Source: Chryseobacterium rhizoplanae (GTDB lineage Bacteria; Bacteroidota; Bacteroidia; Flavobacteriales; Weeksellaceae). Taken from it: a DNA stretch of 64,000 nt. Position 1 is the stretch's first letter, and every line of letters starts with the position of its first letter. The position numbers and the translations under genes were made by a program. The DNA lies in contig NZ_FXTC01000001.1 in assembly GCF_900182655.1 (NCBI RefSeq), positions 1,054,001-1,118,000 on the forward strand, in the 5' to 3' direction. Shown here piece after piece: positions 44,048-51,761 of the stretch. Below the pieces are notes generated by a model. The model was given only the letters and a program-made list of their open reading frames with translations. It made no database searches and was not told the origin of the DNA.

Positions 44048-44818
44048 ATGAAATTACAATTGTGGCGTAACGCAACATTACTACTGAATATTGATGGAGT
44101 TTCTATTCTGATAGATCCCATGCTCGGAGACAAAGGTTCCAGAGGAAAAATGCCAATGACAGACAGCGAATTACTCAATCCTCTCGTAGACCTGCCTTTT
44201 AATAAAGAAGAATTAAATAAAAAATTAAAAAGCGTAGATGCGGTTGCTGTAACCCATCTTCACCCTGATCATTGGGACGCTGCTGCTATTGAACTTCTTG
44301 ATAAAAATATTCCGGTTATCTGCCCGGGTGTCATTTCGGAACAAATTGCAGGACAAGGTTTCAAAAACATTATTACGATTAATAATGATCCGGTTCAATT
44401 CAAAAATATTGAGATATCAACCACAAAAGGACAGCATGGAACCGGAGAAATCGGAGAAAAAATGGGAATAGTGAATGGATTTGTATTTAAAACAGAAAAT
44501 AAATCAGTATACATCGCTGGAGATACTATCTGGTATGATGAAATTGCTCAGGAAATTGCTCAGCATCAGCCACAACACATCATTGTAGCAGGAGGAGCCG
44601 CTACTTTTTCCGTAGGAGATCCCATTATTATGACCAGTGAAGACATTCTGAAAGTCTGTGAATATGCTCCGGAGTCTACTGTTTGGGTAACTCATCTTGA
44701 AACCTTAAGCCATTGCAGGGAAGACAGAAAATTTATTAAGGAAAAAATCAATAAAAACCGCCTAGAGAAGAGATGCTTTGTACTTGATAATGGTGAAGAA
44801 GCTGAATTAAAATTTTAA
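44048..44818 (+). CDS. MBL-fold hydrolase (UlaG-like)
   Basis: Predicted 256-residue hydrolase. The N-terminal LLNIDGVSILIDPMLGD and the metal motif HLHPDHWD match UlaG-type proteins. STTKGQHGTGE and SVYIAGDTIWYDEI carry later metal ligands, and the C-terminal VTHLETLSHC another histidine. Cytosolic. Substrate unknown; an HxlR partner suggests a response to a reactive or xenobiotic compound. Confidence 0.88.
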   Translation: MKLQLWRNATLLLNIDGVSILIDPMLGDKGSRGKMPMTDSELLNPLVDLPFNKEELNKKLKSVDAVAVTHLHPDHWDAAAIELLDKNIPVICPGVISEQIAGQGFKNIITINNDPVQFKNIEISTTKGQHGTGEIGEKMGIVNGFVFKTENKSVYIAGDTIWYDEIAQEIAQHQPQHIIVAGGAATFSVGDPIIMTSEDILKVCEYAPESTVWVTHLETLSHCREDRKFIKEKINKNRLEKRCFVLDNGEEAELKF

Positions 44819-44844
44819 GCGACTATATATAATTTTACACCATT

Positions 44845-44937
44845 GTCATTGACTACGTCGAATCTTCGATTTCTGACGAAGGAAGAATCTCATGTAAACT
44901 GGATTCTTCATTTCACTGCGTTACATCCAGAATGACA
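44845..44937. repeat. Copy 2 of the dispersed repeat with the 49-bp exact match
   Basis: Positions 44845-44893 match 33977-34025 exactly by eye. The second half (GGATTCTTCATTTCACTGCG, then CAGAATGACA) is only similar. It lies between the convergent MBL and MFS genes. Confidence 0.75.
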
Positions 44938-45029
44938 GAGTCATAATAATGAGATAGCAGCAGTAATGTAAAATTATGTATAACTACTAAATTTTAATTA
45001 ATAAAACTGTTTGAAAAATCAAAAAAATT

Positions 45030-45066
45030 AAGGATAGAAAGCAATAATTAATTGATTTCTATCCTT
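45030..45066. terminator. Stem-loop between convergent MBL and MFS genes
   Basis: AAGGATAGAAA (45030-45040) pairs with TTTCTATCCTT (45056-45066) over a 15-base loop. There are A and T runs nearby; it may serve both strands. Confidence 0.6.
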
Positions 45067-45077
45067 TAAACGTATGA

Positions 45078-46283
45078 CTAATCTTCTACATATTTATTTC
45101 TCGCAGCCTTCATTCCGAAATGGAGCATTAACAGTACCGCAGAACTCAATAAATAAAATGAGCTGTTCCAGGAAACATCCCAATCATGCAATTTTCCAAA
45201 TAACGGAGGACCAAATGCAGCAATCAGATATCCAACAGACTGTGCCATTCCGGAAATCTTAACAGCATTGATGCTGCTTTTCGTTCTCGTAGAAAAAAAC
45301 AGAATAGATAAACTGAAAGACAAACCGTTGGAAATTCCTATGATCACGGCATTCACATAAATCCACTGAGATTTCAGGAACACAAACATCATCGTACTTC
45401 CGAACATCAGAGTGCATATAAAAAGAATCATCAGCCTCTGATCTTTCATCTTGCTGGCAATAATCGGGCAACAGAATGTCACAGGAATCATCGTAATCTG
45501 AATCACAAAGAAAACCCATCCGGAACTTTCTCCCTGCATATTAAAATCTGCAAGAAATGAAGGCAACCAGGTCACCAGACAGTAATAAAATAAAGACTGC
45601 AGGCCCATAAAAATACTGATATTCCATGCCTGAGCGGATTTGAACATATTAAAACCAGAAGTAGTGAGTGCAATTTTAGGAAGATTTTGATTTCTTTTAT
45701 TAAAGATAAATTCCAATGTTAAAACAAGAAAACCTAATGCTGCAATAATAAGCCAGATTCCTAAAGAACCTTTCCATCCAAAACCCGTCAGTTCCCCGAT
45801 CTTTACACTAAAACCAGAAGCCAAAGCTGCCGTAAGATTCATGGATACTGCAAAAATCCCCGTCATAAGGCCAATCTGATTCGGAAAATTATTTTTAACA
45901 TATCCAGGAGTAACCACATTTCCAATGCATATCCCTAAACCAATGAATACAGAACCTAAAAACAACAGCCAAAGGGATCCGCTGATACGTAGAAATAAGC
46001 CAAAACTTAAAATAATCAGGGAATACATCAGAAGTTTACTAATTCCGAACTTATTAGAAAATCTACTCACCAATACTGAGCAGGCCGCAAACATAAACAG
46101 TGGAATAGAGGTAAGCAGACTTACCTGAAAATTATCCAGTTTCAATGCCTCTCTTATTTCACCCAATACAGGAGCTACTGCCACAATCGGAGAGCGCAGG
46201 TTACTGGAAATTAATATAACTACCAGAACGTTAATGATTAACAAAACATACGAAGCATTCTTTTTTACTTCATTCTTCATCAT
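45078..46283 (-). CDS. MFS transporter, CynX/NimT family
   Basis: Predicted 401-residue MFS protein. NLRSPIVAVAPVLGEIREAL and SVLVSRFSNKFGISKLL match the CynX/NimT group (cyanate or nitroimidazole transport), with about 12 helices. It is divergent from an AraC-type regulator, 71 bp away, which probably controls it. Two adjacent start methionines exist. The substrate is not predictable from sequence. Confidence 0.9.
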   Translation of the reverse strand: MMKNEVKKNASYVLLIINVLVVILISSNLRSPIVAVAPVLGEIREALKLDNFQVSLLTSIPLFMFAACSVLVSRFSNKFGISKLLMYSLIILSFGLFLRISGSLWLLFLGSVFIGLGICIGNVVTPGYVKNNFPNQIGLMTGIFAVSMNLTAALASGFSVKIGELTGFGWKGSLGIWLIIAALGFLVLTLEFIFNKRNQNLPKIALTTSGFNMFKSAQAWNISIFMGLQSLFYYCLVTWLPSFLADFNMQGESSGWVFFVIQITMIPVTFCCPIIASKMKDQRLMILFICTLMFGSTMMFVFLKSQWIYVNAVIIGISNGLSFSLSILFFSTRTKSSINAVKISGMAQSVGYLIAAFGPPLFGKLHDWDVSWNSSFYLLSSAVLLMLHFGMKAARNKYVED

Positions 46284-46299
46284 GATAAAAACTTTTCTG

Positions 46300-46331
46300 C
46301 AAAATTAGTATAGTAATTTTGTTTAATTTTG
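46300..46331. promoter_or_regulatory. Divergent -7 boxes between MFS and AraC genes
   Basis: Minus strand: TAATTTTG (plus CAAAATTA, 46300-46307). Plus strand: TAATTTTG at 46314-46321 and 46324-46331. All fit TAnnTTTG within a 71-bp gap, so the two promoters are back to back. Confidence 0.5.
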
Positions 46332-46354
46332 CCAAAGTTTTAACCTAAAACGAC

Positions 46355-47137
46355 ATGAACGCTAACGACAATATAAAAATAGATGATCTTGAGAAACCTT
46401 ATTTTGTATGGTTTGAAGAAAACTGGGTTCATGATGATGTTCTTCACCATCACAAGAAAGGCCAGCTTGTATATGTGGAAAGCGGTTTTCAGTACATCAC
46501 CATTGATGAAAAAATTTATCTGCTTCCACAAAATCATGCGGTGTGGATTCCTCCAAATGCGGTTCATAAAACCAATTCACATTCTGAAAAGATCAAACTA
46601 ATGATCATGTTTGCTGATATCAGGACAAAAAAAACTTTTTATAATGAAATCAATGTATTTTCTGTTCCCCCGGTTTTAAAAGAAATGATAAAATATGCAG
46701 AAAAATGGTCTAAGCAAACGGTTTCAGATGATAATGAAAACCTATTTCTGAAAGCATTGTTCAACGAACTTCCACAATTTGTGGAGCATTCATTAACTCT
46801 TCATATCAGTCTTCCAAAAGATCAGCGCCTTACAAAAGTTATTGAGCATCTTCATCATCACTATCGGGAAGAAATTAAGATGGAAGATCTCAGCGATACA
46901 GCCCTTTTGTCTTTCCGTACACTGGAACGTATTTTCAAAAAAGAAACCGGGCTCACCTTAAGTAAATACCAGCAGATGCTTCGTATCATTAAAAGTCTGG
47001 AGTTTCTGAGTGCCGGTCATCTTACCATTTCAGAAACAGCTTATGAAGTAGGGTATAGGAGTGTACAGGCTTATACCAGAAGCTTTCTGTCTGTGATGCA
47101 GTTCAGACCTACAGATTTTGTTAAAACAATTCAATAG
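46355..47137 (+). CDS. AraC family regulator with N-terminal cupin
   Basis: Predicted 260-residue regulator. The cupin sensor (DVLHHHKKGQLVYVESGFQY, HAVWIPPNAVHKT) carries histidines as in metal- or small-ligand-binding cupins. The HTH pair at the C-terminus includes LSDTALLSFRTLERIFKKET and ISETAYEVGYRSVQAYTRSF. Diverges from the CynX/NimT-like MFS gene, the likely target, as in NimR/NimT pairs. Confidence 0.92.
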   Translation: MNANDNIKIDDLEKPYFVWFEENWVHDDVLHHHKKGQLVYVESGFQYITIDEKIYLLPQNHAVWIPPNAVHKTNSHSEKIKLMIMFADIRTKKTFYNEINVFSVPPVLKEMIKYAEKWSKQTVSDDNENLFLKALFNELPQFVEHSLTLHISLPKDQRLTKVIEHLHHHYREEIKMEDLSDTALLSFRTLERIFKKETGLTLSKYQQMLRIIKSLEFLSAGHLTISETAYEVGYRSVQAYTRSFLSVMQFRPTDFVKTIQ

Positions 47138-47309
47138 CCGTTTAAAGCAACTACAGAGCTGGTCGAAATACCGTAAAAAAGAGAGTTATTGAGATCTTAA
47201 AACTTTAAGTATTCCTTTATATAAAAGTAACTGACTCGTTTAAAAAATAGAATAATTCACATTTTACATCATTTTCCACTTCAGTAGTCAATATTCAATT
47301 ATGATATTA

Positions 47310-47378
47310 TTGAAAACAAAAAGGTCTCCACGAATGGAGACCTTAAAAAAACACAAATGATGAAAAAAAATTATTTCG
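47310..47378 (-). ncRNA. Candidate small RNA with its own promoter and terminator
   Basis: On the minus strand TTTTG (47414-47410) and TATATTTG (47391-47384) are spaced by 18 bases, a full Bacteroidetes promoter. A start near 47378 is followed by the hairpin AAGGTCTCCA-TTCG-TGGAGACCTT (47344-47321) and TTTTGTTTTC. The transcript would be about 65 bases with no start codon. The rest of the 580-bp gap (47138-47717) shows nothing else convincing. Confidence 0.4.
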
Positions 47379-47717
47379 ATTCACAAATATAAACAAAAAT
47401 CATATTATGCAAAACATCATAAGCTCATTTTTTTTAAAAATTATTTATTTTAAGTAAAAATAATTATTCTCTAAACGATTTTAGTTTTGTTTAGGATTCC
47501 GGAATTCTTTACATAAAAAACATATCCTGCTAAATATAATTCGCGCCCTGATGAATTGTATGCCGTTTTTTAGCCTCAACAGAAAAATTGCAAAAAGTGA
47601 ATTATTATAAAAATAAAGCTTCTTTAACACAGTATCTAAACAAATGTTTAACTTTTTTGTGACTCTACTCATAAAATTCTATAAGATTTTTACAGTAATT
47701 TCTCCAAAACATACAGC

Positions 47718-48326
47718 ATGAGTCCAAAAAAATTTAAGGGAGTTCCTAAACAAAGATTCGGAGGTTTTCATGATACGGAAACCAGAAAACTATTTGATCA
47801 GGAATCCATGTCGTTGAAATTTGAAACATTAAAAGAACGGTTTTTCTCAGTCAATAAGTGGCAAAGCTATTGTGGGGACGCATTTGCAGCATTCAAACTC
47901 TACGATTTCAGCGGCCATCCGGTGGACCGTGAACCCCAGAAAGGAGATTTTATCAGAATTGATATTCCGGGACCGGGAGAGCCTGAGGCCAAAGGATATG
48001 ATTGGGTAGAGATTACAGATATCTGTTTTTATGAGAACAGTTTTGCTGAATGCATAACAATGACCTGCAGACCGTCCAGAAATCCGGAAGACAAAAAAAA
48101 TCGCCATATTGCTCATTTTTACAGCTCCGGATCAACCTCTACTTTTATGATATCAAAAAGTCCTGGTCATTTAAAAGCCGCAGTGTATGGACGAAATGAA
48201 AGACCCAATCTGAATGCTGGGTTCCTTGATGTCATCAGAAATCTTGTTATCGCTGCCGGAGGAATAATGGGAACCGCTAAAATACAATGGAAACAGCTTA
48301 CCGACGGTTTTTTAGATTTTGAATAA
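47718..48326 (+). CDS. Conserved-looking protein of unknown function
   Basis: Predicted 202-residue soluble protein that I do not recognise. It has no signal peptide or membrane segment. The middle holds KGDFIRIDIPGPGEPEAKGY and DWVEITDICFYENSFAECIT, a beta-rich stretch; AHFYSSGSTSTFMISKSP follows, then a hydrophobic FLDVIRNLVIAAGGIMGTA. The composition fits an intracellular domain of the kind found near VgrG or type VI/PAAR-associated genes in Bacteroidetes, but no such genes are nearby. It stands alone, 85 bp before an MFS gene. Confidence 0.75.
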   Translation: MSPKKFKGVPKQRFGGFHDTETRKLFDQESMSLKFETLKERFFSVNKWQSYCGDAFAAFKLYDFSGHPVDREPQKGDFIRIDIPGPGEPEAKGYDWVEITDICFYENSFAECITMTCRPSRNPEDKKNRHIAHFYSSGSTSTFMISKSPGHLKAAVYGRNERPNLNAGFLDVIRNLVIAAGGIMGTAKIQWKQLTDGFLDFE

Positions 48327-48411
48327 CAATTTTCTGCCTTTTTTGATCTAGATCAAAGTTTAGTATTTGTTGTACAGGGACCTTTGCACCCGAATATTTT
48401 AAACAAAATTT

Positions 48412-49587
48412 ATGAGTACAACATTAGAAAAAGGGCAGACTATTAATTTCTATCAGGCGACTGCTCCTATTATCATTTCGGTATTCGGGGTTTATCTTAC
48501 GATAGGAATTGCCTTGGGAGTACTTCCCGGGTTTGTCCAGAACACACTAGGCTTTGACAGCATTATTGTGGGGCTTGTTATTGGTCTCCAGTCGTTGTCA
48601 ACACTTTTAACCCGCGCATATTCCGGAAAAATTACAGATACCAGAGGAGCCAAGAAAAGTAAAATGTCCGGTGTGGTATCAGCTGTTATTGCCGGGATTG
48701 TTTATGTACTGGCAGTGCTGTTTCAGGCTCATCCGCTGACGGCACTTATCTTTCTGCTACTGGCAAGAATCATTCATGGTGTTGGCGAAAGCTTTCTGGT
48801 TACCGGAGCATTAACATGGGGAATAGGACTTGCAGGACACTCTAACTCCGGAAAAGTAATGACCTGGAACGGTATTGCTATGTATGCGGGAATTGCCATA
48901 GGAGCTCCTTTAAGTATCTGGTTGAGTAGGGAATACAACATCATGTCTGCTTTTATGCTCATAGCTTTGCTTCCGTTTGTAAGCTCGCTTTCTACTACAA
49001 AACTTCCTTCTATTCCTGTAGATAAAGATCATGTACGAACGCCTTTTTATAAGGTGATCGGTGCGATATCAGGCCAGGGGCTGAGCCTTGCTTTTTCATC
49101 AATGGCTTTTGGATGTATTGCTTCTTTTATTGCATTATTTTTCTCACAAAAGAATTGGGGGGATGCATCACTTGCTTTTATGATTTTCGGAATATGTTAT
49201 GTTCTTACCCGGATTTTCTTTGCTTCATTTCCGGATAAATACGGAGGTTTTAAGATTGCTTTGATCTCTCTGATTATTGAAGTGGCAGGGCAGCTGCTGA
49301 TCTGGACGTCTGCCTCCAAAACACTGGCCATTATCGGATGTGGATTAACCGGGGTTGGATTTTCATTGATTTTTCCGGCTCTGGGAGTTCTTGCCATTCG
49401 AAAAGTAAAACCACAAATGAGAGGAACAGCATTGGGAGCATATGTTGCTTTTGTTGATCTTTCGTTAGGATTAGCAGGACCCATTGCCGGACTGATCGCC
49501 GGTTGGTTCAATTATCAGACAGTCTATCTTTTCGGAGGCATTAGCTGTATTGTATCTATGATCATTCTATTATGTAATAAAAAATAA
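48412..49587 (+). CDS. MFS transporter (YhhS/arabinose-efflux type)
   Basis: Predicted 391-residue MFS protein with about 12 helices. Loop motif [15 protein letters not shown] and [20 protein letters not shown] match the YhhS/arabinose efflux group. It is 4 bp upstream of a FAD siderophore reductase gene and probably cotranscribed, so it may export or import a siderophore or metallophore. Confidence 0.88.
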   Translation: MSTTLEKGQTINFYQATAPIIISVFGVYLTIGIALGVLPGFVQNTLGFDSIIVGLVIGLQSLSTLLTRAYSGKITDTRGAKKSKMSGVVSAVIAGIVYVLAVLFQAHPLTALIFLLLARIIHGVGESFLVTGALTWGIGLAGHSNSGKVMTWNGIAMYAGIAIGAPLSIWLSREYNIMSAFMLIALLPFVSSLSTTKLPSIPVDKDHVRTPFYKVIGAISGQGLSLAFSSMAFGCIASFIALFFSQKNWGDASLAFMIFGICYVLTRIFFASFPDKYGGFKIALISLIIEVAGQLLIWTSASKTLAIIGCGLTGVGFSLIFPALGVLAIRKVKPQMRGTALGAYVAFVDLSLGLAGPIAGLIAGWFNYQTVYLFGGISCIVSMIILLCNKK

Positions 49588-49591
49588 AAAA

Positions 49592-50356
49592 ATGGAAAAT
49601 TCTATAATCACTCAAGCAGAGAAAACGAAAAAAATACGTTCCGCATTTATCGTTAAAAATAAACAATATCTCACTCCACATCTTATCCGTGTAGCATTTG
49701 AAATTGATGAAAATCAGGCTAAAATGCTGGCTAATGTACGGTCTGGTTCTAATAATAAAATATTTATTCCAACTGAAGAGGGAAGCGCTCCTTTAATCAG
49801 AACATATACCAACAGAAAAATTGATCTGGAAAACCGGGAATTAAGTATAGATTTTGTTGCCCATGGTGATAACGGACCTGCTTCTGCCTGGGCGTTACAG
49901 GCGAATCCGGGTGATTCATTGGAAATCGGAATGAAAGAAAGCACAAGACCTTTAGTTCCTGATGCCGATTTTTATCTGCTGGCAGGAGATGCAACAGCAT
50001 TGCCCGTTATTTGCGCTATTGCAGAGCAGTTTCCTCCTTATATATCAGCAAAAATACTATTAGAGGTGGCAGGCAAGGAAGATGAACTTATTTTGTGTTC
50101 CGCAGCAGATACATCCGTCGAATGGCTTCATAATCCTCATCCGGAAGAGGGAAGCCGGCTTTCAGAAGCTGTAAAATCGGTTCAGTTTCCACCCGGAGTT
50201 TTGAAAGAATATGTGTATATCGCTGCAGAATATTCAACAGTACATGAACTTCGTACTTATTTTAAAACAACCCTGCAATGGGATCCTCATGCAATATATG
50301 CATGTTCTTATTGGAGAGCAGGACAACCGGAAGGGAAATCATCTGAAAGCACTTAA
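49592..50356 (+). CDS. Siderophore-interacting protein (ViuB/SIP-type FAD ferric reductase)
   Basis: Predicted 254-residue cytosolic flavoprotein. The FAD motif RTYTNR is at 70-75. [27 protein letters not shown] (NAD(P)H region) and the closing [12 protein letters not shown] are hallmarks of the SIP family. It removes iron from ferri-siderophores by reduction. Together with the MFS and Crp/Fnr neighbours it forms a second iron-handling unit, distinct from the biosynthetic locus at 19-34 kb. Confidence 0.92.
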   Translation: MENSIITQAEKTKKIRSAFIVKNKQYLTPHLIRVAFEIDENQAKMLANVRSGSNNKIFIPTEEGSAPLIRTYTNRKIDLENRELSIDFVAHGDNGPASAWALQANPGDSLEIGMKESTRPLVPDADFYLLAGDATALPVICAIAEQFPPYISAKILLEVAGKEDELILCSAADTSVEWLHNPHPEEGSRLSEAVKSVQFPPGVLKEYVYIAAEYSTVHELRTYFKTTLQWDPHAIYACSYWRAGQPEGKSSEST

Positions 50357-50394
50357 GAAGCTGGAACCGCAGTAAATTTTAACATATTTATTAC

Positions 50395-50402
50395 TACATT
50401 TG
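50395..50402 (+). promoter_or_regulatory. -7 box for the Crp/Fnr gene
   Basis: TACATTTG fits TAnnTTTG, 20 bp before the ATG. Confidence 0.5.
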
Positions 50403-50421
50403 CTGCGACTGATTTAAATAA

Positions 50422-50991
50422 ATGGAAGACGTATTAGTTTCATATATTAAAAGCAAAATATCAATAACAGACGAAGAATTGAAGGTTATTCTTTCTTATT
50501 TCAAACCTGTCAAATTAAAAAAGAACGAGCTTCTCGTTACCAATGTTCATTCTCCCAAAAAAACATTCTTTGTTGTAAAAGGCTGTTTACGGATATTTTA
50601 CATTAATAAGGAGGGACAGGATTCTACAAGATATTTTGCTTTTGAAAATCAGTTTGCTACAGCGCTTCATACCTTTATTACTTCGGAACCTTCTGATGAA
50701 CTTCTCCAGGCTGTGGAAGATTCGGAGGTATACTATATTACCCATCAGGATTTTTATCATTTATTAGACATTATCCCACAATGGGAAAAATTTTACCGAA
50801 TTTATATTGAAATTGCCTGTATTGCTAACACCAAAAGGCTAATGTCTTTTATGGTGCAGGACGCTCTTGAAAAATACAAACAGTTACTGGAAGAAAACCC
50901 AATTATTGTACGCCGGCTTTCTAATAAAATGGTAGCTTCCTATCTAAATATTTCTCAGGAAACCCTAAGCAGGTTGAAGTCAAAACTATGA
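50422..50991 (+). CDS. Crp/Fnr family transcriptional regulator
   Basis: Predicted 189-residue regulator. The cNMP-like barrel (FVVKGCLRIFYINKEGQDST) and the C-terminal HTH (NKMVASYLNISQETLSRLKS) are intact. It has its own -7 box and follows the MFS/SIP pair, so it may regulate that pair or act independently. Confidence 0.9.
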   Translation: MEDVLVSYIKSKISITDEELKVILSYFKPVKLKKNELLVTNVHSPKKTFFVVKGCLRIFYINKEGQDSTRYFAFENQFATALHTFITSEPSDELLQAVEDSEVYYITHQDFYHLLDIIPQWEKFYRIYIEIACIANTKRLMSFMVQDALEKYKQLLEENPIIVRRLSNKMVASYLNISQETLSRLKSKL

Positions 50992-51112
50992 TTTTTTTGT
51001 TTGACAAATCTAACATGATCAGGAATGACTATTCTTTATTTAAACCATTTTTAAACTAGCTAAAATTATCAAAAAATTAATACCAGAGCCTGTTCAGGAA
51101 AAATTTAAGCCC

Positions 51113-51120
51113 TATATTTG
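51113..51120 (+). promoter_or_regulatory. -7 box of the heavy-metal efflux operon
   Basis: TATATTTG ends 5 bp before the ATG at 51126, so the predicted transcript would be nearly leaderless. Confidence 0.45.
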
Positions 51121-51125
51121 CACTC

Positions 51126-51488
51126 ATGTTAAAATGGTTCTCCATATTATGCTCGATGATGTATGTGCTGGCTACCACCAATGCGGGGGAAGTACTGAAG
51201 GTACCTATGTTTGTGGAACATTTTATGGAATACCAAGGAAGCTTATCAGAATTTGTCATGGAACATTATGATAATCACAAACAGGATTCTGACTGGGATA
51301 CTGATCAGAAGCTGCCATTTATCAATCCTCCCATCGTACTGACTGTACATGCCCAGCTTCCGGAATTGACTTTTGAAATAAAAAAGCCTAAAGAAATTAC
51401 TGTTTCCAAGAAAAACAGCATCTATAAGGAAAAAGATTTCTCCAATCATTATCTTTCCCAGATTTTCCAGCCTCCACGGCTTTCATAA
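51126..51488 (+). CDS. Small exported protein at the head of the metal-efflux operon
   Basis: Predicted 120-residue protein. MLKWFSILCSMMYVLATTNA looks like a signal peptide. The mature part is charged, with histidines (VEHFMEYQ, MEHYDNHKQDSDWD) and repeated PxxLxxEIKKPKE-like segments. I do not recognise a domain; in Bacteroidetes such small proteins often precede CzcA-type pumps and may bind metal in the periplasm. If the promoter at 51113 is right the mRNA is leaderless or the start is at the internal ATG pair (51156/51159), which would destroy the signal peptide. Confidence 0.6.
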   Translation: MLKWFSILCSMMYVLATTNAGEVLKVPMFVEHFMEYQGSLSEFVMEHYDNHKQDSDWDTDQKLPFINPPIVLTVHAQLPELTFEIKKPKEITVSKKNSIYKEKDFSNHYLSQIFQPPRLS

Positions 51489-51593
51489 TTGATTTTACAC
51501 TGACATGCTTTAGCCTTAAAGCAGTCTATTTATTATTACATCAATTTAACCTGTTGTGCATTATAACACTGTTTATGATGTCTTTACTAAATT

Positions 51594-51631
51594 TTGTTGT
51601 AAATTTTTCATGATGATAAGTTTACAACAAA
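51594..51631. promoter_or_regulatory. Inverted repeat upstream of the RND pump gene
   Basis: TTTGTTGTAAA (51594-51604) and TTTACAACAAA (51621-51631) are a perfect 11-bp inverted repeat with a 16-base spacer. It could be an operator or an mRNA hairpin between the small protein and the pump. Confidence 0.45.
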
Positions 51632-51635
51632 GCAC

Positions 51636-51761
51636 ATGAGTATCAGGCAGATATTCTTATTTGCGGGTATAATGTCTTCTGTGATCGTACAAATAAAGAC
51701 TTCAGCAGCTTTTATAAGACACTCCGGGCTATCAATTAATAGTTTTTTCCATGTTAAATAA
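51636..51761 (+). CDS. Possible 41-residue peptide overlapping the pump start
   Basis: An ORF starting at 51636 encodes a hydrophobic, signal-like peptide (MSIRQIFLFAGIMSSVIVQI, then a basic tail). It ends 11 bp inside the RND gene in another frame, so ribosomes finishing it could reinitiate at the pump ATG. No family known. Confidence 0.3.
   Translation: MSIRQIFLFAGIMSSVIVQIKTSAAFIRHSGLSINSFFHVK

Noticed and set aside
47481..47672. 63-codon minus-strand ORF upstream of the 202-residue orphan
   Set aside because: AT-rich, no domain, no promoter placed for it; the -7 box at 47384 lies downstream of its stop.
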